The notes below the pieces were generated by a model, which worked only from the letters and a program-made list of their open reading frames with translations, did no database searches and was not told where the DNA came from. A program made the position numbers and the translations under genes. A DNA stretch of 64,000 nt, taken from contig CANFRV010000011.1 of NCBI GenBank assembly GCA_947449575.1, positions 43,055 to 107,054 of the forward strand, given 5' to 3'. The DNA is from Flavobacteriales bacterium. Lineage in GTDB: Bacteria; Bacteroidota; Bacteroidia; Flavobacteriales_D; Crocinitomicaceae. Every line of letters begins with the position of its first letter. The stretch's first letter is position 1. This document shows, piece by piece, positions 1-8,213 of the stretch.

Positions 1-149
1 GCAATATCAGCCTCCATTGAAGGGTTTTGCTTGTATAATTCTCTCATTTTTTCAGAAGTGCCACAATTAAAATGTTCACCTTGAGCAAAAGATTCAAAAC
101 TAAAAAGTGCCGCTAGAGGCAATATTAAAAAAGTAAATAGTCTATTCAT
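1..149 (-). CDS. Secreted protein, N-terminal fragment (possible M43-type metalloprotease)
   Basis: The gene runs off the left edge; only the first 49 codons are visible. They begin at ATG 149 with a clear Sec signal peptide (MNRLFTFLILPLAALFSF, then a likely cut after SFAQ). The mature part starts GEHFNCGTSEKMRELYKQ and continues NPSMEADI. A CGT-x-E motif followed by an ENP-like helix right after the signal peptide resembles the N-termini of secreted M43 (pappalysin-like) zinc proteases of Bacteroidota, many of which also carry a T9SS sorting domain. The catalytic HExxH region is outside the window, so the family is an inference from the N-terminus only. The open frame and signal peptide are seen directly. 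Confidence 0.6.
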   Translation of the reverse strand, partial: MNRLFTFLILPLAALFSFESFAQGEHFNCGTSEKMRELYKQNPSMEADI

Positions 150-375
150 AATAGTTTTAACAATTAAATATAATATCAAAGAGTAAAAATAAACACAATA
201 TTTGTTAAATCAAACAATTTTAGGAAAAGTAATTGACAATAATTACAATTTAAAGATTATTCATTCGAAAACTAGCTAAATTTCAAAGTGATTAATTGAA
301 TTATCTACCTGAAAAACAAATTTATAACACAAGATAAACCTATACGATTTTATAAAAAACAATCGATATTATTTT

Positions 376-1125
376 TTAATCTTTCCCTTTATTATCAGAA
401 ATAAATGCTTTAATATCTAATAAAAAATCAATATTTTCTTCAATATGATTCCCGATAACAATCACATTCGCACCAGCACGTTTATATTCATTTATCTGAC
501 CAATAGAACGTATTCCACCACCGACAATTATTGGAACCCGTAGAACAACAGTATCCCTTATCATTTCAACTGGCACTGAATTCTTTGCGCCACTTCCTGC
601 ATCAAAATAAATTATTTTTTTTCCTTGAAGCACTCCTGCAATCGCTGTGTTTTTAGCGATACTAATTTGCTCTCGAGGGATTGGAGTAGTTTGACTTACA
701 TACGCGACCGTAGATTGGGTTCCTCCGTCAATTAATATATATCCCGTTGAAATAACTTCAAGATCCATTGCAAAAATTTCACTCGCCGAACGCACATGAT
801 GACCTATCAAAAAATCAGGGTTTCTGCCTGAAAGTAAACTTAGATAAAGCAAAGCGTCTGCTTTTTCAGAAACTTGATGAGATCCTCCTGGAAAAATAAC
901 AATGGGAAGCGTTGTGTTTAATTTCAAAAAATGAATCGTCGCTTCAAATTCACCTTTTGTAACGGTACTTCCTCCAATAAAAAAATAATCTATTTTCGCA
1001 AATTCAGCTTTCTTAATTAACGCTAATAACTCAGCCCCGTTATCGCATTTTTCAGGATCAATCAAAATAGCGATCTGTCCTTTTTTAGATGCAATTGTAT
1101 TAAAAAGTGTATGATAATTTTTCAC
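376..1125 (-). CDS. Geranylgeranylglyceryl-phosphate synthase family protein (PcrB/GGGPS-like)
   Basis: A 249-residue TIM-barrel prenyltransferase. GGGPS enzymes join a polyprenyl diphosphate to sn-glycerol-1-phosphate, the first step of archaeal-type ether lipids; bacterial PcrB relatives use shorter or longer prenyl chains. Family motifs are all present: ILIDPEK (20-26), FPGGS (78-82), FDAGSGA (174-180), GGGIRS (202-207, phosphate-binding loop) and GNHIEE (225-230). Length fits the family. The start lies 26 bases inside the 3' end of the upstream phosphopantetheinyl transferase gene, so the two are translationally linked and probably co-transcribed. Flavobacteria do not make archaeal membranes, so the physiological product is unknown here. 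The family is secure; the prenyl chain length and role are not. Confidence 0.85.
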   Translation of the reverse strand: MKNYHTLFNTIASKKGQIAILIDPEKCDNGAELLALIKKAEFAKIDYFFIGGSTVTKGEFEATIHFLKLNTTLPIVIFPGGSHQVSEKADALLYLSLLSGRNPDFLIGHHVRSASEIFAMDLEVISTGYILIDGGTQSTVAYVSQTTPIPREQISIAKNTAIAGVLQGKKIIYFDAGSGAKNSVPVEMIRDTVVLRVPIIVGGGIRSIGQINEYKRAGANVIVIGNHIEENIDFLLDIKAFISDNKGKD

Positions 1126-1738
1126 AAGCCTTTGTATTAATGGAAATAATTCTATTATCTAGTTCAAAGATATTTAATTCGGTTGAAAACGAGTTATTTT
1201 CATTTTGATAAATACCGTTCCATTCTTCCTCAGTCACTTTCGCTACTTCTAATTGTGTCCGGAAATTTATCCCTTTTGTCCCAGAAATTTTATACAAGGA
1301 TTCCTTTCCAGACCAAACTTTTGTTAATTCCATCAGAGAATTACAATCCAATTTTTCTGTTTCCCCGATAGAAAGAAATTTATGCTTAATCTTATCAATT
1401 TTATCGCTAATTGGCTCGATATCTAAACCAATTTTAAAATCTATGCAGGTGGCAATTCCAACAATGTTTTTTGAGTGACTTATAGAAATGAACCCTTCCC
1501 CTTCGATAAAGGGAGCGCCAATTTTATCATAATGAATATGCTGAAAACCAAAAATTTCATGTCTTAACATTCGAGTCGCAACAAACTCTCGTTTTCTTTG
1601 AATGTTTGAAAAAGAAAAGAATCGTTCTGTTTCTATATTTGTCAACTGATGTAAAAACTGGGAGGGATCAAAATCCGAGAAGTTCATTAAATGAACAGCT
1701 ACCGGACCAAAATTATATTCATTACGTTGAAAAATCAC
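1100..1738 (-). CDS. 4'-phosphopantetheinyl transferase superfamily protein
   Basis: A 212-residue Sfp-type enzyme that moves 4'-phosphopantetheine from CoA to a serine of carrier proteins. Visible motifs: SISHSK (85-90), the Mg-binding GLDIEPI (104-110) and WSGKESLYK (142-150) with the conserved W-x-x-KE-x-x-K. The start is GTG at 1738; it is preferred over the internal ATG (residue 18) because the stretch MIFQRNEYNFGPVAVHL looks like the usual N-terminal strand of this family, and a TAAATTTA box sits only 4 bases upstream. It is the first gene of a two-gene unit with the GGGPS-like gene. Whether it serves fatty-acid ACP or a specialised carrier protein cannot be told from sequence. Confidence 0.85.
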   Translation of the reverse strand: MIFQRNEYNFGPVAVHLMNFSDFDPSQFLHQLTNIETERFFSFSNIQRKREFVATRMLRHEIFGFQHIHYDKIGAPFIEGEGFISISHSKNIVGIATCIDFKIGLDIEPISDKIDKIKHKFLSIGETEKLDCNSLMELTKVWSGKESLYKISGTKGINFRTQLEVAKVTEEEWNGIYQNENNSFSTELNIFELDNRIISINTKACEKLSYTF

Positions 1739-1742
1739 GAGG

Positions 1743-1750
1743 TAAATTTA
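1743..1750 (-). promoter_or_regulatory. Candidate -7 promoter box (TAAATTTA) of the PPTase unit
   Basis: TAAATTTA matches the Bacteroidota -7 consensus TAnnTTTG at all but the last base and lies 4 bases before the GTG start. If used, the transcript would be leaderless. No clear -33 element is visible. Confidence 0.35.
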
Positions 1751-1806
1751 AGACAAAAAAATGTGAAAAAAAGAATTTTATTTATTTCCAATAAAAATGT
1801 TAAATA

Positions 1807-1828
1807 CGTAAAATTTATTAATTTTACG
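1807..1828. promoter_or_regulatory. Inverted repeat upstream of etfBA (candidate operator overlapping a promoter)
   Basis: Two perfect 9-base arms, CGTAAAATT and AATTTTACG, are separated by 4 bases in the divergent region between the PPTase gene and etfB. The right arm overlaps TAATTTTA (1819-1826), a one-mismatch TAnnTTTG box 27 bases before the etfB start. The position suits a repressor site controlling etfBA. The regulator is unknown. Confidence 0.5.
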
Positions 1829-1853
1829 CACGTTAAAAGAAAACTAAAAAAGA

Positions 1854-2594
1854 ATGAAAATACTTGTATGTATCAGTAAATCGCCAGACACTACTTCAAA
1901 AATTGCTTTCACAGACAGCAGTACTAAATTTGATGAAAATGGTGTTCAATATATTGTAAATCCCTATGACGAATGGTATGCACTTGTTCGTGCATTAGAA
2001 TTAAAGGAAACAATTGGCGGGAATGTGACAATTATCACTGTTGGAACTGCGGCGGATGATTCTGTCATTCGCAAGGCATTAGCTATCGGTGCGGATGATG
2101 CTGTTCGAATTGACGCTGATGCCACAGATGCTTATTTTACTGCATCTCAAATTGCTTCCTATGCAAAAGCAAATGGATTTGACTTAATCTTGACAGGTAA
2201 AGAAACGATTAATTACAATGGTTCGCAAGTAGCAGGAATGATTGCTGAAGAATTAGATTTACCATTTGTTTCATTGGCTACAAAATTAGATATTAGTGGG
2301 ACAAAACTAACGTTAGAAAAAGAAATCGTTGGTGGTGTTCAAGTAGTAGAAGTAGAACTTCCAGTTGTGATTTCATGTGCAAAAGGAATGGCCGAACAAC
2401 GGATTCCAAATATGCGAGGGATTATGGCAGCAAGAACGAAACCTTTAACAATTATTGCTCCAATTGAAGTAACACCTTTAACCGCTTTTGTGTCTTACAC
2501 AATGCCAGCGCCAAAAACGGCTTGTAAAATGATTGATCCAAATAATATGGATGAATTAGTAGCCTTATTGCACAACGAAGCGAAAGTCATTTAA
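1854..2594 (+). CDS. etfB: Electron transfer flavoprotein, beta subunit
   Basis: A 246-residue EtfB/FixA family protein. With EtfA it forms a soluble heterodimer carrying FAD and AMP that accepts electrons from acyl-CoA dehydrogenases and passes them to the membrane quinone pool. The N-terminus MKILVCISKSPDT, the VNPYDEWYALVRALELKE segment and the nucleotide-binding core fit the family and length. etfA follows after 17 bases on the same strand. Neither acyl-CoA dehydrogenase nor ETF-quinone oxidoreductase lies in the window. An inverted repeat and a promoter-like box sit just upstream. Confidence 0.95.
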   Translation: MKILVCISKSPDTTSKIAFTDSSTKFDENGVQYIVNPYDEWYALVRALELKETIGGNVTIITVGTAADDSVIRKALAIGADDAVRIDADATDAYFTASQIASYAKANGFDLILTGKETINYNGSQVAGMIAEELDLPFVSLATKLDISGTKLTLEKEIVGGVQVVEVELPVVISCAKGMAEQRIPNMRGIMAARTKPLTIIAPIEVTPLTAFVSYTMPAPKTACKMIDPNNMDELVALLHNEAKVI

Positions 2595-2611
2595 TCTTAA
2601 AATAATTAGAA

Positions 2612-3562
2612 ATGTCTACAATAGTATATATAACAAGTAGCAATGGTCTTGGGAAAAGTGCTTTCGAAGCTGTTACCTATGCCAAAAAATTAGGAAGTGA
2701 TGTAACGGTCGTTACCACTGGATCTTCAGATTCTACTACCTTAGCGATGCTTGGAGAATGGGGAGCTAGTAAAGTCCTGGTTGATAGATCTGTGAATTCA
2801 GATGATACACAACAAATAACTCGTATAATCGCTACTGCAGTTGAACAAACGGGAGCTGATACAGTTGTTTTCTCTCACGATTTAATTGCAAAATCAATCG
2901 CACCAAGACTTTCTGTCCGTTTAAAAGCTGGATTAGTTTCAGGAGCAACGAGTTTACCAACCAATGATGGTGGTTTTACCTGTTCTGTAAATGTATTCTC
3001 AGGCAAAGCATTTGGAAATGTAAATGTGAAAACGGCAAAAAAAATAATTTCATTATTACCAAATAGTATTCAACCAGAAGCTATCGGTTCTGCTTGTGCA
3101 GTGGAAGAATTTAATGGTGGCGCTGGAGAAACGAGAATGAAAGTTCTATCTACAAAAAAACCAGAAGGTGAAATTCCTTTAACAGAAGCTGAGAGAGTTG
3201 TTTCAGCAGGCCGAGGACTTAAAGCACCTGAGAATTGGGGGATAGTTGAAGACTTAGCAAAAGAACTAGGAGCTGCAACGGCATGTTCTCGTCCAGTTGC
3301 TGATATTGGTTGGAGACCTCATCATGAACATGTGGGTCAAACAGGTTTTGCTATTCGACCTAATTTATATATTGCCGCTGGGATTTCGGGCGCAATACAG
3401 CACCTAGCAGGTGTCAATGGATCAAAAGTTATTGTTGCGATTAATACAGATGCAGAAGCTCCCTTTTTTAAAGCAGCTGATTACGGAGTATTAGGTGACG
3501 TTTTTGAAGTTCTTCCACGATTAACGGAAGCTTTGAAAAAATTCCATGCTACAAACAACTGA
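2612..3562 (+). CDS. etfA: Electron transfer flavoprotein, alpha subunit
   Basis: A 316-residue EtfA/FixB family protein, the FAD-binding subunit of the ETF dimer. The C-terminal half carries the diagnostic FAD domain: SRPVADIGW, VGQTG, LYIAAGISGAIQHLAG and VIVAINTDAEAPFF, followed by ADYGVLGD. Full length for the family. It forms an operon with etfB (17-base gap), and a strong hairpin terminator follows at 3603-3639, so the pair is a self-contained unit. Confidence 0.95.
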   Translation: MSTIVYITSSNGLGKSAFEAVTYAKKLGSDVTVVTTGSSDSTTLAMLGEWGASKVLVDRSVNSDDTQQITRIIATAVEQTGADTVVFSHDLIAKSIAPRLSVRLKAGLVSGATSLPTNDGGFTCSVNVFSGKAFGNVNVKTAKKIISLLPNSIQPEAIGSACAVEEFNGGAGETRMKVLSTKKPEGEIPLTEAERVVSAGRGLKAPENWGIVEDLAKELGAATACSRPVADIGWRPHHEHVGQTGFAIRPNLYIAAGISGAIQHLAGVNGSKVIVAINTDAEAPFFKAADYGVLGDVFEVLPRLTEALKKFHATNN

Positions 3563-3602
3563 TTCTAGCAAAAAAATATTATTTTTACAAAGAAACAAAC
3601 TT

Positions 3603-3639
3603 ACAACTAAGGAAGCGAATCGCTTCCTTAGTTGTTTTA
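3603..3639 (+). terminator. Rho-independent terminator after etfBA
   Basis: The arms ACAACTAAGGAAGCG and CGCTTCCTTAGTTGT pair almost perfectly around a 3-base loop and are followed by TTTT. It is among the longest hairpins in the window. The stem is symmetrical and may also stop leftward transcripts. Confidence 0.85.
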
Positions 3640-3667
3640 TTTAATATCTCAACGCGTTAACAAGGGC

Positions 3668-4258
3668 ATGGAGAAAGTAAAATTAGAAATTATAGGGCTG
3701 TCATACAGCCAAACACAATCAGGAGCTTACGCACTTGTATTATCTGAAGCTGGAGGAAAACGTCGTTTACCGATTATTATTGGAGGGTTTGAAGCGCAAG
3801 CTATTGCTATTGAATTAGAAAAAATGACTCCTACTCGCCCATTAACGCACGATTTATTTAAAAGTTTTGCCGTTGCTTTCTCCATCGAAGTCAAAGAAGT
3901 AATTATCTACAATTTAGTAGAAGGGATATTTTACTCGAAGCTAATATGCGAAAGAGAAGGTCAGATTACTGAAATTGATGCCAGAACGTCTGATGCCATA
4001 GCTATTGGAGTTCGTTTTAATTGTCCAGTTTTTACGTTCGAGAATATTTTAGCAAGCGCTGGAATTTTATTGGATGAAAATGCAATTGAAAATGATTTCA
4101 ATTTTGGGGATGAAACAGAAGAGGAAGAAGTAGAAGAAGAAACCGCTGAAAATATAACCATAGAAGAGCTTGAGAATCAATTGAAAACAGCGCTAGAAAA
4201 CGAAGAATATGAATTAGCATCTAAACTAAGAGATCAAATAAATAAAAGGACTTCTTAA
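3668..4258 (+). CDS. Bifunctional nuclease family (DUF151) protein with C-terminal UVR motif
   Basis: A 196-residue protein if started at ATG 3668 (MEKVKLEIIGLSYSQ). An upstream in-frame ATG at 3632 would place the start inside the etfA terminator, so it is rejected. The first ~135 residues match DUF151 (IGGFEAQAIAIELE, RPLTHDLFKSF, DARTSDAIAIGVRF), a fold reported as a bifunctional DNase/RNase in other organisms. An acidic linker (roughly 143-160) leads to a C-terminal UVR/UvrBC-interaction-type helix pair, IEELENQLKTALENEEYEL. DUF151 plus UVR is a common pairing in Bacteroidota. Nuclease activity here is inferred from the family. Confidence 0.85.
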   Translation: MEKVKLEIIGLSYSQTQSGAYALVLSEAGGKRRLPIIIGGFEAQAIAIELEKMTPTRPLTHDLFKSFAVAFSIEVKEVIIYNLVEGIFYSKLICEREGQITEIDARTSDAIAIGVRFNCPVFTFENILASAGILLDENAIENDFNFGDETEEEEVEEETAENITIEELENQLKTALENEEYELASKLRDQINKRTS

Positions 4259-4290
4259 GATTAGATTTAAACATTAATTATACTACTACT

Positions 4291-5538
4291 ATGCGGATTA
4301 AACTTCAATTAATTTTAATGAATTTTCTGCAATTTTTTGTATGGGGTTCTTGGCTTATTACAATTGGTGCCTATTGGTTTAATTATAAGGAATGGTCTGG
4401 CGAATCTTTTGGAGCCATTTTTTCAACGATGGGAATTTCTTCATTATTCATGCCTGCGATTGTTGGAATGATTGCAGATAAATGGATAAATGCTGAAAAA
4501 TTATATGGTATTTTACATATATTTGGGGCTGCTGTTTTATTCTATATTCCGAGAATCGAAGATCCTTCTACTTTGTTTTGGGTCATGTTGTTAAATATGA
4601 TTTTCTACATGCCTACCATTGCTTTATCAATTACCATTTCATACTCTTCTTTAAAGAAAGGGGGATTAAATTTAACTAAAGTTTTTCCTTTTATTCGTGT
4701 ATTTGGAACGTTAGGATTTATTATTGCATTGTGGACAATCGATTTATGTGGCTATGACACTTCCGCTAATCAATTTTATGTTGCTTCTATCGCTTCTTTA
4801 GTGCTAGGGATTTACTCTTTCTCACTACCAAAATGCCCTCCACTGAATAATGTAAAAGAAAAGTCTCTAATGAATATACTTGGATTAGATTCCTTATTAT
4901 TGTTTAAAACTCCCAAGATGGCAGTCTTTTTTGTTTTTTCAATGCTGTTGGGTGCTTCTTTGCAATTGACAAATGCTTATGGAGATACTTTTCTACATGA
5001 TTTTGAAAAAATAGAAAAATTTAAACAATTTTTTGCTGTTCAACATCCTACATTTATTATGTCAATTTCTCAGTTTTCTGAATTAATTTTTATCTTATTT
5101 ATTCCTTTTTTCTTAAAGAGATTTGGTATTAAAAAAGTGATGCTGATTAGCATGTTTGCCTGGGTGTTCAGATTTGGACTTTTAGCCTATGGAGATCCAG
5201 GAGATGGGCTTTGGATGATTATTTTATCATGTATCATTTACGGAATGGCATTTGATTTTTTCAATGTTTCTGGTTCCTTATTTGTTGAAACCCAAAGTGA
5301 CCCTAAAATTAGAGCAGGAGTTCAAGGGTTATTTATGATGATGGTAAATGGTGTTGGAGCAATTATGGGAAGTGTTTTGAGTGGAATTATTATTAGCAAG
5401 TATTATATTCTTGAAAATGGAGAAAAAGATTGGCATGGTATCTGGCTCGTTTTTTCTATGTATTCATTAGTTGTTGCTGTATTTTTTGCTCTTATTTTCA
5501 AGCATACACATGATCCGAATCTAGAGGTAAATCATTAA
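4291..5538 (+). CDS. MFS nucleoside permease (NupG-like)
   Basis: A 415-residue, very hydrophobic protein with about 12 membrane segments. The opening (LQLILMNFLQFFVWGSWLI) and the following GAYWF are typical of the nucleoside:H+ symporter branch of the major facilitator superfamily. It should import nucleosides across the inner membrane; substrate range is inferred. It follows the DUF151 gene by 32 bases and precedes the LuxE-like gene by about 21 bases, so the three could be one transcript; nuclease plus nucleoside import would make sense for nucleic acid salvage, but this is speculative. Confidence 0.85.
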   Translation: MRIKLQLILMNFLQFFVWGSWLITIGAYWFNYKEWSGESFGAIFSTMGISSLFMPAIVGMIADKWINAEKLYGILHIFGAAVLFYIPRIEDPSTLFWVMLLNMIFYMPTIALSITISYSSLKKGGLNLTKVFPFIRVFGTLGFIIALWTIDLCGYDTSANQFYVASIASLVLGIYSFSLPKCPPLNNVKEKSLMNILGLDSLLLFKTPKMAVFFVFSMLLGASLQLTNAYGDTFLHDFEKIEKFKQFFAVQHPTFIMSISQFSELIFILFIPFFLKRFGIKKVMLISMFAWVFRFGLLAYGDPGDGLWMIILSCIIYGMAFDFFNVSGSLFVETQSDPKIRAGVQGLFMMMVNGVGAIMGSVLSGIIISKYYILENGEKDWHGIWLVFSMYSLVVAVFFALIFKHTHDPNLEVNH

Positions 5539-5559
5539 TTTTGATTGAAAATTTCTGAA

Positions 5560-6531
5560 ATGAAACTTCTAGAAAATCAAATCTTCTCGATTGAAAACAA
5601 TGCTGATTTTGAAAAGACTGCTTTAGACGTTTTTCAATTTCAACGTGAGAAGTGTTCGGTGTATCAAGAATATTTAAAAATATTAAATCATCCTTTTCCT
5701 AAAACCATTGATGAAATTCCCTTTTTACCGATCTCCTTTTTTAAATCACATACAGTAATTTCAAGCGATTTACCCATCCAATTTGATTTCTTCAGCAGTG
5801 GGACGACCGGTATGATTCGAAGTAAACATTCAGTTCAAAAACCAGAAATGTATCATCGATCATTTACAAAAATTTACAAGGATTTTATTGGTGAAACTAA
5901 AGATCAGGTTATTCTTGCTTTGTTGCCTAATTACATTGAACAAGGTCAGTCTAGTTTAGTGTATATGGTGAATGACCTAATAAAAGAGACGAATTCACCC
6001 CTTTCAGGTTTTTTTCTTAAGGAATATGACAACTTGGTTTCTAATTATCAACAAGCAATAAGGGAAGGAAAGAAAGTGGTTGTTTTTGGCGTGTCATATG
6101 CGCTCTTGGATTTAGCCGATGCAAAAGTTGATTTATCAAAAGCTCAAATTATCGAAACTGGAGGGATGAAAGGTCGCCGCAAAGAGATGACAAAAGTTGA
6201 ATTACACAACTACCTTAAAAAGGGGTTAGGATGTGATTTTATTTCATCAGAATACGGTATGACAGAATTATTTTCTCAATCATACAGTAATAAAGAGGGT
6301 GTTTTCTCTTTGCCAAAATGGATGGATATTAAAATTAGGCAAACGAATGACCCTTTTCAATATGTGAAAGAAGGTAAAACGGGAGGAGTAAATGTGATTG
6401 ATTTAGCAAATCTATACAGTTGTAGTTTTATTGCAACACAAGATTTAGGAAAAAGGATGGGCGATGATTTTTATCTAATGGGAAGATTTGATAATTCTGA
6501 CTTGAGAGGTTGTAATATGATGGTGGAATGA
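5560..6531 (+). CDS. LuxE-like acyl-protein synthetase / acyltransferase
   Basis: A 323-residue protein of the adenylate-forming superfamily, LuxE branch. The SSGTTG phosphate loop (79-84) in the context FDFFSSGTTGMIRSKH and the later ISSEYGMTELFSQ are the hallmark motifs. LuxE activates fatty acids with ATP and holds them as a thioester for the luciferase reductase complex. No lux genes occur here, so the acyl substrate and partner are unknown; related proteins in Bacteroidota often sit with envelope glycan genes. ATG 5560 is chosen over TTG 5545. It follows the permease closely on the same strand. Confidence 0.75.
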   Translation: MKLLENQIFSIENNADFEKTALDVFQFQREKCSVYQEYLKILNHPFPKTIDEIPFLPISFFKSHTVISSDLPIQFDFFSSGTTGMIRSKHSVQKPEMYHRSFTKIYKDFIGETKDQVILALLPNYIEQGQSSLVYMVNDLIKETNSPLSGFFLKEYDNLVSNYQQAIREGKKVVVFGVSYALLDLADAKVDLSKAQIIETGGMKGRRKEMTKVELHNYLKKGLGCDFISSEYGMTELFSQSYSNKEGVFSLPKWMDIKIRQTNDPFQYVKEGKTGGVNVIDLANLYSCSFIATQDLGKRMGDDFYLMGRFDNSDLRGCNMMVE

Positions 6532-6560
6532 ATATAGGCAGCAGACAAAATTTAAATAAA

Positions 6561-6613
6561 TTGAAGTCTTCCATCTAATGTCTAAAAATCTCCAGTCTAA
6601 ATAACAAAAAGAC
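6561..6613 (-). repeat. AGAC-rich degenerate intergenic repeat (copy A)
   Basis: Read on the minus strand, this stretch contains TTAGACTGGAGA, then TTAGACATTAGATGGAAGAC, that is, short RAGAC/TTAGAY units every 7-11 bases. Similar strings occur at 47597-47653 and 59503-59620. It is non-coding and lies between the LuxE-like gene and the TauE gene. Function unknown. Confidence 0.45.
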
Positions 6614-6621
6614 TATATTTG
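6614..6621 (+). promoter_or_regulatory. -7 promoter box TATATTTG of the TauE-M20-lipoprotein unit
   Basis: A perfect TAnnTTTG match, 18 bases before the ATG at 6640. No -33 TTG at the usual distance. Confidence 0.65.
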
Positions 6622-6639
6622 CTTATACAAATTCAAGAT

Positions 6640-7032
6640 ATGACAACTCAAACGATACTTATACTAGTCATTATTGGTTTATTCGCGGGAATAATAAGTG
6701 GATTCGTTGGTGTTGGTGGAGGCGTAGTTATTGTTCCGGCACTTGTTTTCTTTTTGGGTTTGACCCAGCATCAAGCACAAGGAACAAGTTTATTCATTCT
6801 CGTTATGCCAGTTGGGATTTTAGCAGTAATGAATTATTCTAAAACTGCCAATATTAACTGGAATTATGGTTTAATTATTGCTCTTACGTTCGTTATCGGA
6901 GGTTATTTTGGTTCTAAATTATCCTTAAAATTATCCCCATCAGTTGTAAAACTAGTTTTCGGCCTAATTATGGCTTTTGTCTCTATCAAATTGATTCTTT
7001 CAGGTTATAATTCTATTTCTAATGAAAAATAA
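6640..7032 (+). CDS. Short TauE/SafE-family membrane permease
   Basis: A 130-residue membrane protein with about four hydrophobic segments. The family signature GFVGVGGGVVIVPAL lies near the N-terminus. Full TauE/SafE proteins are about 250 residues with two such repeats; here only one repeat is present, with no sign of a frameshift after it, because the next gene begins inside its 3' end (overlap 11 bases). Half-length members probably dimerise. The family exports sulfite or organosulfonates in some bacteria, but the substrate here is unknown. ATG 6640 is preferred over TTG 6619, which would overlap the promoter box. Confidence 0.8.
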   Translation: MTTQTILILVIIGLFAGIISGFVGVGGGVVIVPALVFFLGLTQHQAQGTSLFILVMPVGILAVMNYSKTANINWNYGLIIALTFVIGGYFGSKLSLKLSPSVVKLVFGLIMAFVSIKLILSGYNSISNEK

Positions 7033-8209
7033 TATACACGAAATTATTACGAAGCGTTCTCAAGAATTATTCGAAAAAGTCAAAGGATATAGGGAACATC
7101 TGCACAAATACCCTGAATTATCTTATCAAGAATTCAATACCATGCAATTTGTTTCGGATACCTTAACTCAGCTTGGAATTGAACATAAAACTAGCGTTGG
7201 CGATACAGGGGTTGTTGCTGTAATTTACGGGAACAAAAACACTCCTAACCAACCGTGCATTGGACTTAGAGCTGATTTAGATGCTTTGCCAATCAGAGAA
7301 GAGAATCAGGTCGAGTACAAATCAACTGTTGATGGTGTCATGCATGCGTGTGGACATGATGTACACACTTCCATTTTACTGGGAGTTGCTGAAATATTGA
7401 ATGAATTAAAGGACGAATTACTTCAGCCTGTGAAATTAATTTTTCAACCAGGAGAAGAGAAAAATCCAGGAGGAGCCACATTGATGATAAGAGATGGTGT
7501 ATTACATAATCCCGAAGTGAAAGAAATGTATGCACTACATGTTTTTCCAGATATGATAACCGGTAATGTAGGTTTTCGAGAAGGGCTGTACATGGCGTCA
7601 TGTGACGAAATATACGTGACTATTCATGGAAAAGGTGGACATGGAGCTACACCTCACGTAACAATAGATCCAATTTTAATAGGAGCATCGATCATCACAA
7701 CTATTCAACAAATAATTAGTAGAAATTGCGATCCGACGATTCCTTCGGTGCTAACTTTTGGACATTTTGAAGGACTTGGAGCTACTAATATAATTCCAGA
7801 CAAAGTTCACTTAAAAGGAACATTTCGTACCATGAATGAAATTTGGAGAGAAAAAGCATGGGAATTAATAAAAACACATGTAAAAAATGTTACTGAAGCA
7901 TATGGTGGAACAGCAGAAATTGAAATCAGTAAAGGCTATCCATATTTAGAAAATAATCCAAAAATAACGGGAATTTTAAGAGAAAAAGCAATTGATTATT
8001 TAGGAGCATCCAAAGTAGAAGCTCTTCCAATTAGAATGACATCAGAAGATTTTTCATATTATTCTCAAGAAATACCTGTGTGCTTTTTTAGACTCGGCGT
8101 ACGAAACGAAAGTAAAGGAATTGTCTATGGAGTGCATCATCCAAAATTTAATATAGATTCTGAGGCATTAAAAACGGGAATGCAAATCATGAGTCTAGCT
8201 TGTTTTTAA
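7022..8209 (+). CDS. M20-family amidohydrolase (N-acyl-amino-acid/hippurate hydrolase type)
   Basis: A 395-residue di-metal peptidase M20D family enzyme that removes acyl groups from N-acyl amino acids. Metal and catalytic motifs are intact: HLHKYPELSYQE (26-37), GLRADLDALPI (81-91), HACGHDVHT (108-116), QPGEEKNPGG (142-151, catalytic Glu), GKGGHGATPH in the lid domain and SEDFSYY near the C-terminus. No signal peptide, so cytoplasmic. It overlaps the TauE gene by 11 bases and is followed after 4 bases by a lipoprotein gene. Exact substrate cannot be read from sequence. Confidence 0.9.
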   Translation: MKNNIHEIITKRSQELFEKVKGYREHLHKYPELSYQEFNTMQFVSDTLTQLGIEHKTSVGDTGVVAVIYGNKNTPNQPCIGLRADLDALPIREENQVEYKSTVDGVMHACGHDVHTSILLGVAEILNELKDELLQPVKLIFQPGEEKNPGGATLMIRDGVLHNPEVKEMYALHVFPDMITGNVGFREGLYMASCDEIYVTIHGKGGHGATPHVTIDPILIGASIITTIQQIISRNCDPTIPSVLTFGHFEGLGATNIIPDKVHLKGTFRTMNEIWREKAWELIKTHVKNVTEAYGGTAEIEISKGYPYLENNPKITGILREKAIDYLGASKVEALPIRMTSEDFSYYSQEIPVCFFRLGVRNESKGIVYGVHHPKFNIDSEALKTGMQIMSLACF

Positions 8210-8213
8210 ATTC

